Origin: Acinetobacter bereziniae | GTDB lineage: Bacteria; Pseudomonadota; Gammaproteobacteria; Pseudomonadales; Moraxellaceae | Direction: 5' to 3' | NCBI GenBank assembly: GCA_009912575.1 | Contig: WNDP01000040.1 | Span: 1-32,745 of the forward strand | Length of the DNA stretch: 32,745 nt | In this document: positions 32,535-32,745 of the stretch, one piece after another | Layout of the letters: each line of letters opens with the position of its first letter | Position numbering within the stretch: position 1 is the stretch's first letter | Translations under genes and position numbers: made by a program | Notes under the pieces: model-generated | What the model saw: the letters and a program-made list of their open reading frames with translations, nothing else | What the model was told of the DNA's origin: nothing | Database searches by the model: none

Positions 32535-32745
32535 TGAACCGTACCGGGTTTTTCGGAGAGATTTTTATTTAAGTTAGGCCACCTGACCTAACGGGCTCAT
32601 CTTATCATAGTACATTGCTTCAAATTCAAATGGTGATACATAACCTAGAGCACTATGTACACGCTTTTTATTGAACCAATCCACCCAGTTTAATGTCGCA
32701 AGTTGTACATCTACCAAACCTTGCCAATCTGCTTTTAGATATTCA
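32535..32745 (-). mobile_element. End of an IS3-family insertion sequence
   Basis: The transposase fragment below is followed on the minus strand by about 40 nt and then a candidate terminal repeat, on the plus strand TGAACCGTACCGGGTTTTTC starting at 32535. The exact edge and the target duplication cannot be fixed because the other end lies beyond the window. Confidence 0.6.
32574..32745 (-). CDS. IS3-family transposase OrfB, C-terminal fragment
   Basis: The minus strand entering from the right edge encodes about 56 residues including DWQGLVDVQLATLNWVDWFN, then NKKRVHSALGYVSPFEFEAM and YYDKMSPLGQVA, ending at TAA (32574-32576). This is the standard end of the rve integrase core of IS3-type OrfB proteins (the N-x-R-x-H-x-x-L-G-Y-x-x-P pattern). 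The catalytic DDE residues other than the terminal region lie outside the window. Confidence 0.88.
   Translation of the reverse strand, partial: EYLKADWQGLVDVQLATLNWVDWFNKKRVHSALGYVSPFEFEAMYYDKMSPLGQVA

Noticed and set aside
1-32745. A new defence system, secretion system or biosynthetic cluster.
   Set aside because: No group of adjacent genes has the composition for it; the single SUKH protein and the mobile-element remnants are not enough evidence.

Overview
The window is AT-rich gamma-proteobacterial chromosome, most probably Acinetobacter. The strongest pointer is the pmrC-pmrA-pmrB operon: PmrB is 444 residues long, PmrA carries the Acinetobacter-like Asp52/Pro102 arrangement, and a PmrA box lies just upstream. 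The relatedness of the other proteins (IspA, AroP-like permease, PAP2 protein, P4-type integrase) agrees. The species cannot be named from this stretch.

Layout. Positions 1-2720 are the remnant of an integrative element next to a tRNA-Arg(CCT) gene. It holds the end of an IS481-type insertion sequence, a tyrosine integrase cut off by that IS, a second P4-type integrase whose catalytic tyrosine is lost to a 2-nt frameshift, and several sets of short repeats that look like integrase arm sites or operators. From 2750 to 12600 are ordinary chromosomal genes: an AroP-like permease, a lone prpF, a PAS protein with a degenerate GGDEF domain, ispA, an NfeD/SPFH membrane pair, a patatin-like lipoprotein, a frameshifted PlsC-type acyltransferase and an AmpG-like transporter. 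From 13050 to 18670 is an envelope block: PmrA box, pmrCAB (lipid A phosphoethanolamine modification), a WaaP/BUD32-like kinase, and a PAP2 phosphatase gene with an in-frame amber codon. From 18920 to 24600 are an ammonium transporter with two NtrC-like sites upstream, three small exported proteins of unknown function, an SDR oxidoreductase and a periplasmic alpha-carbonic anhydrase. From 24650 to 32745 are a SUKH/SMI1 protein, valS, a doubly frameshifted unknown gene, a second SDR, an exported unknown protein, an exported peptidyl-arginine/agmatine-deiminase-like enzyme, a YbjQ-type protein, and the end of an IS3-type transposase at the right edge.

How the parts work together. The clearest functional unit is pmrCAB, which appears autoregulated through the PmrA box. 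The nfeD/SPFH pair is a small membrane-quality-control operon. Most other genes are single transcription units bounded by clear hairpin terminators.

The most notable feature is gene decay. Five genes are broken: two integrases, the acyltransferase, PAP2 and the gene at 28395-29092. Three of the five single-gene lesions that are not IS insertions are one extra base in a homopolymer run, so sequencing or assembly error must be excluded before they are read as biology. I found no CRISPR array, defence island, secretion system or convincing undescribed multi-gene system.
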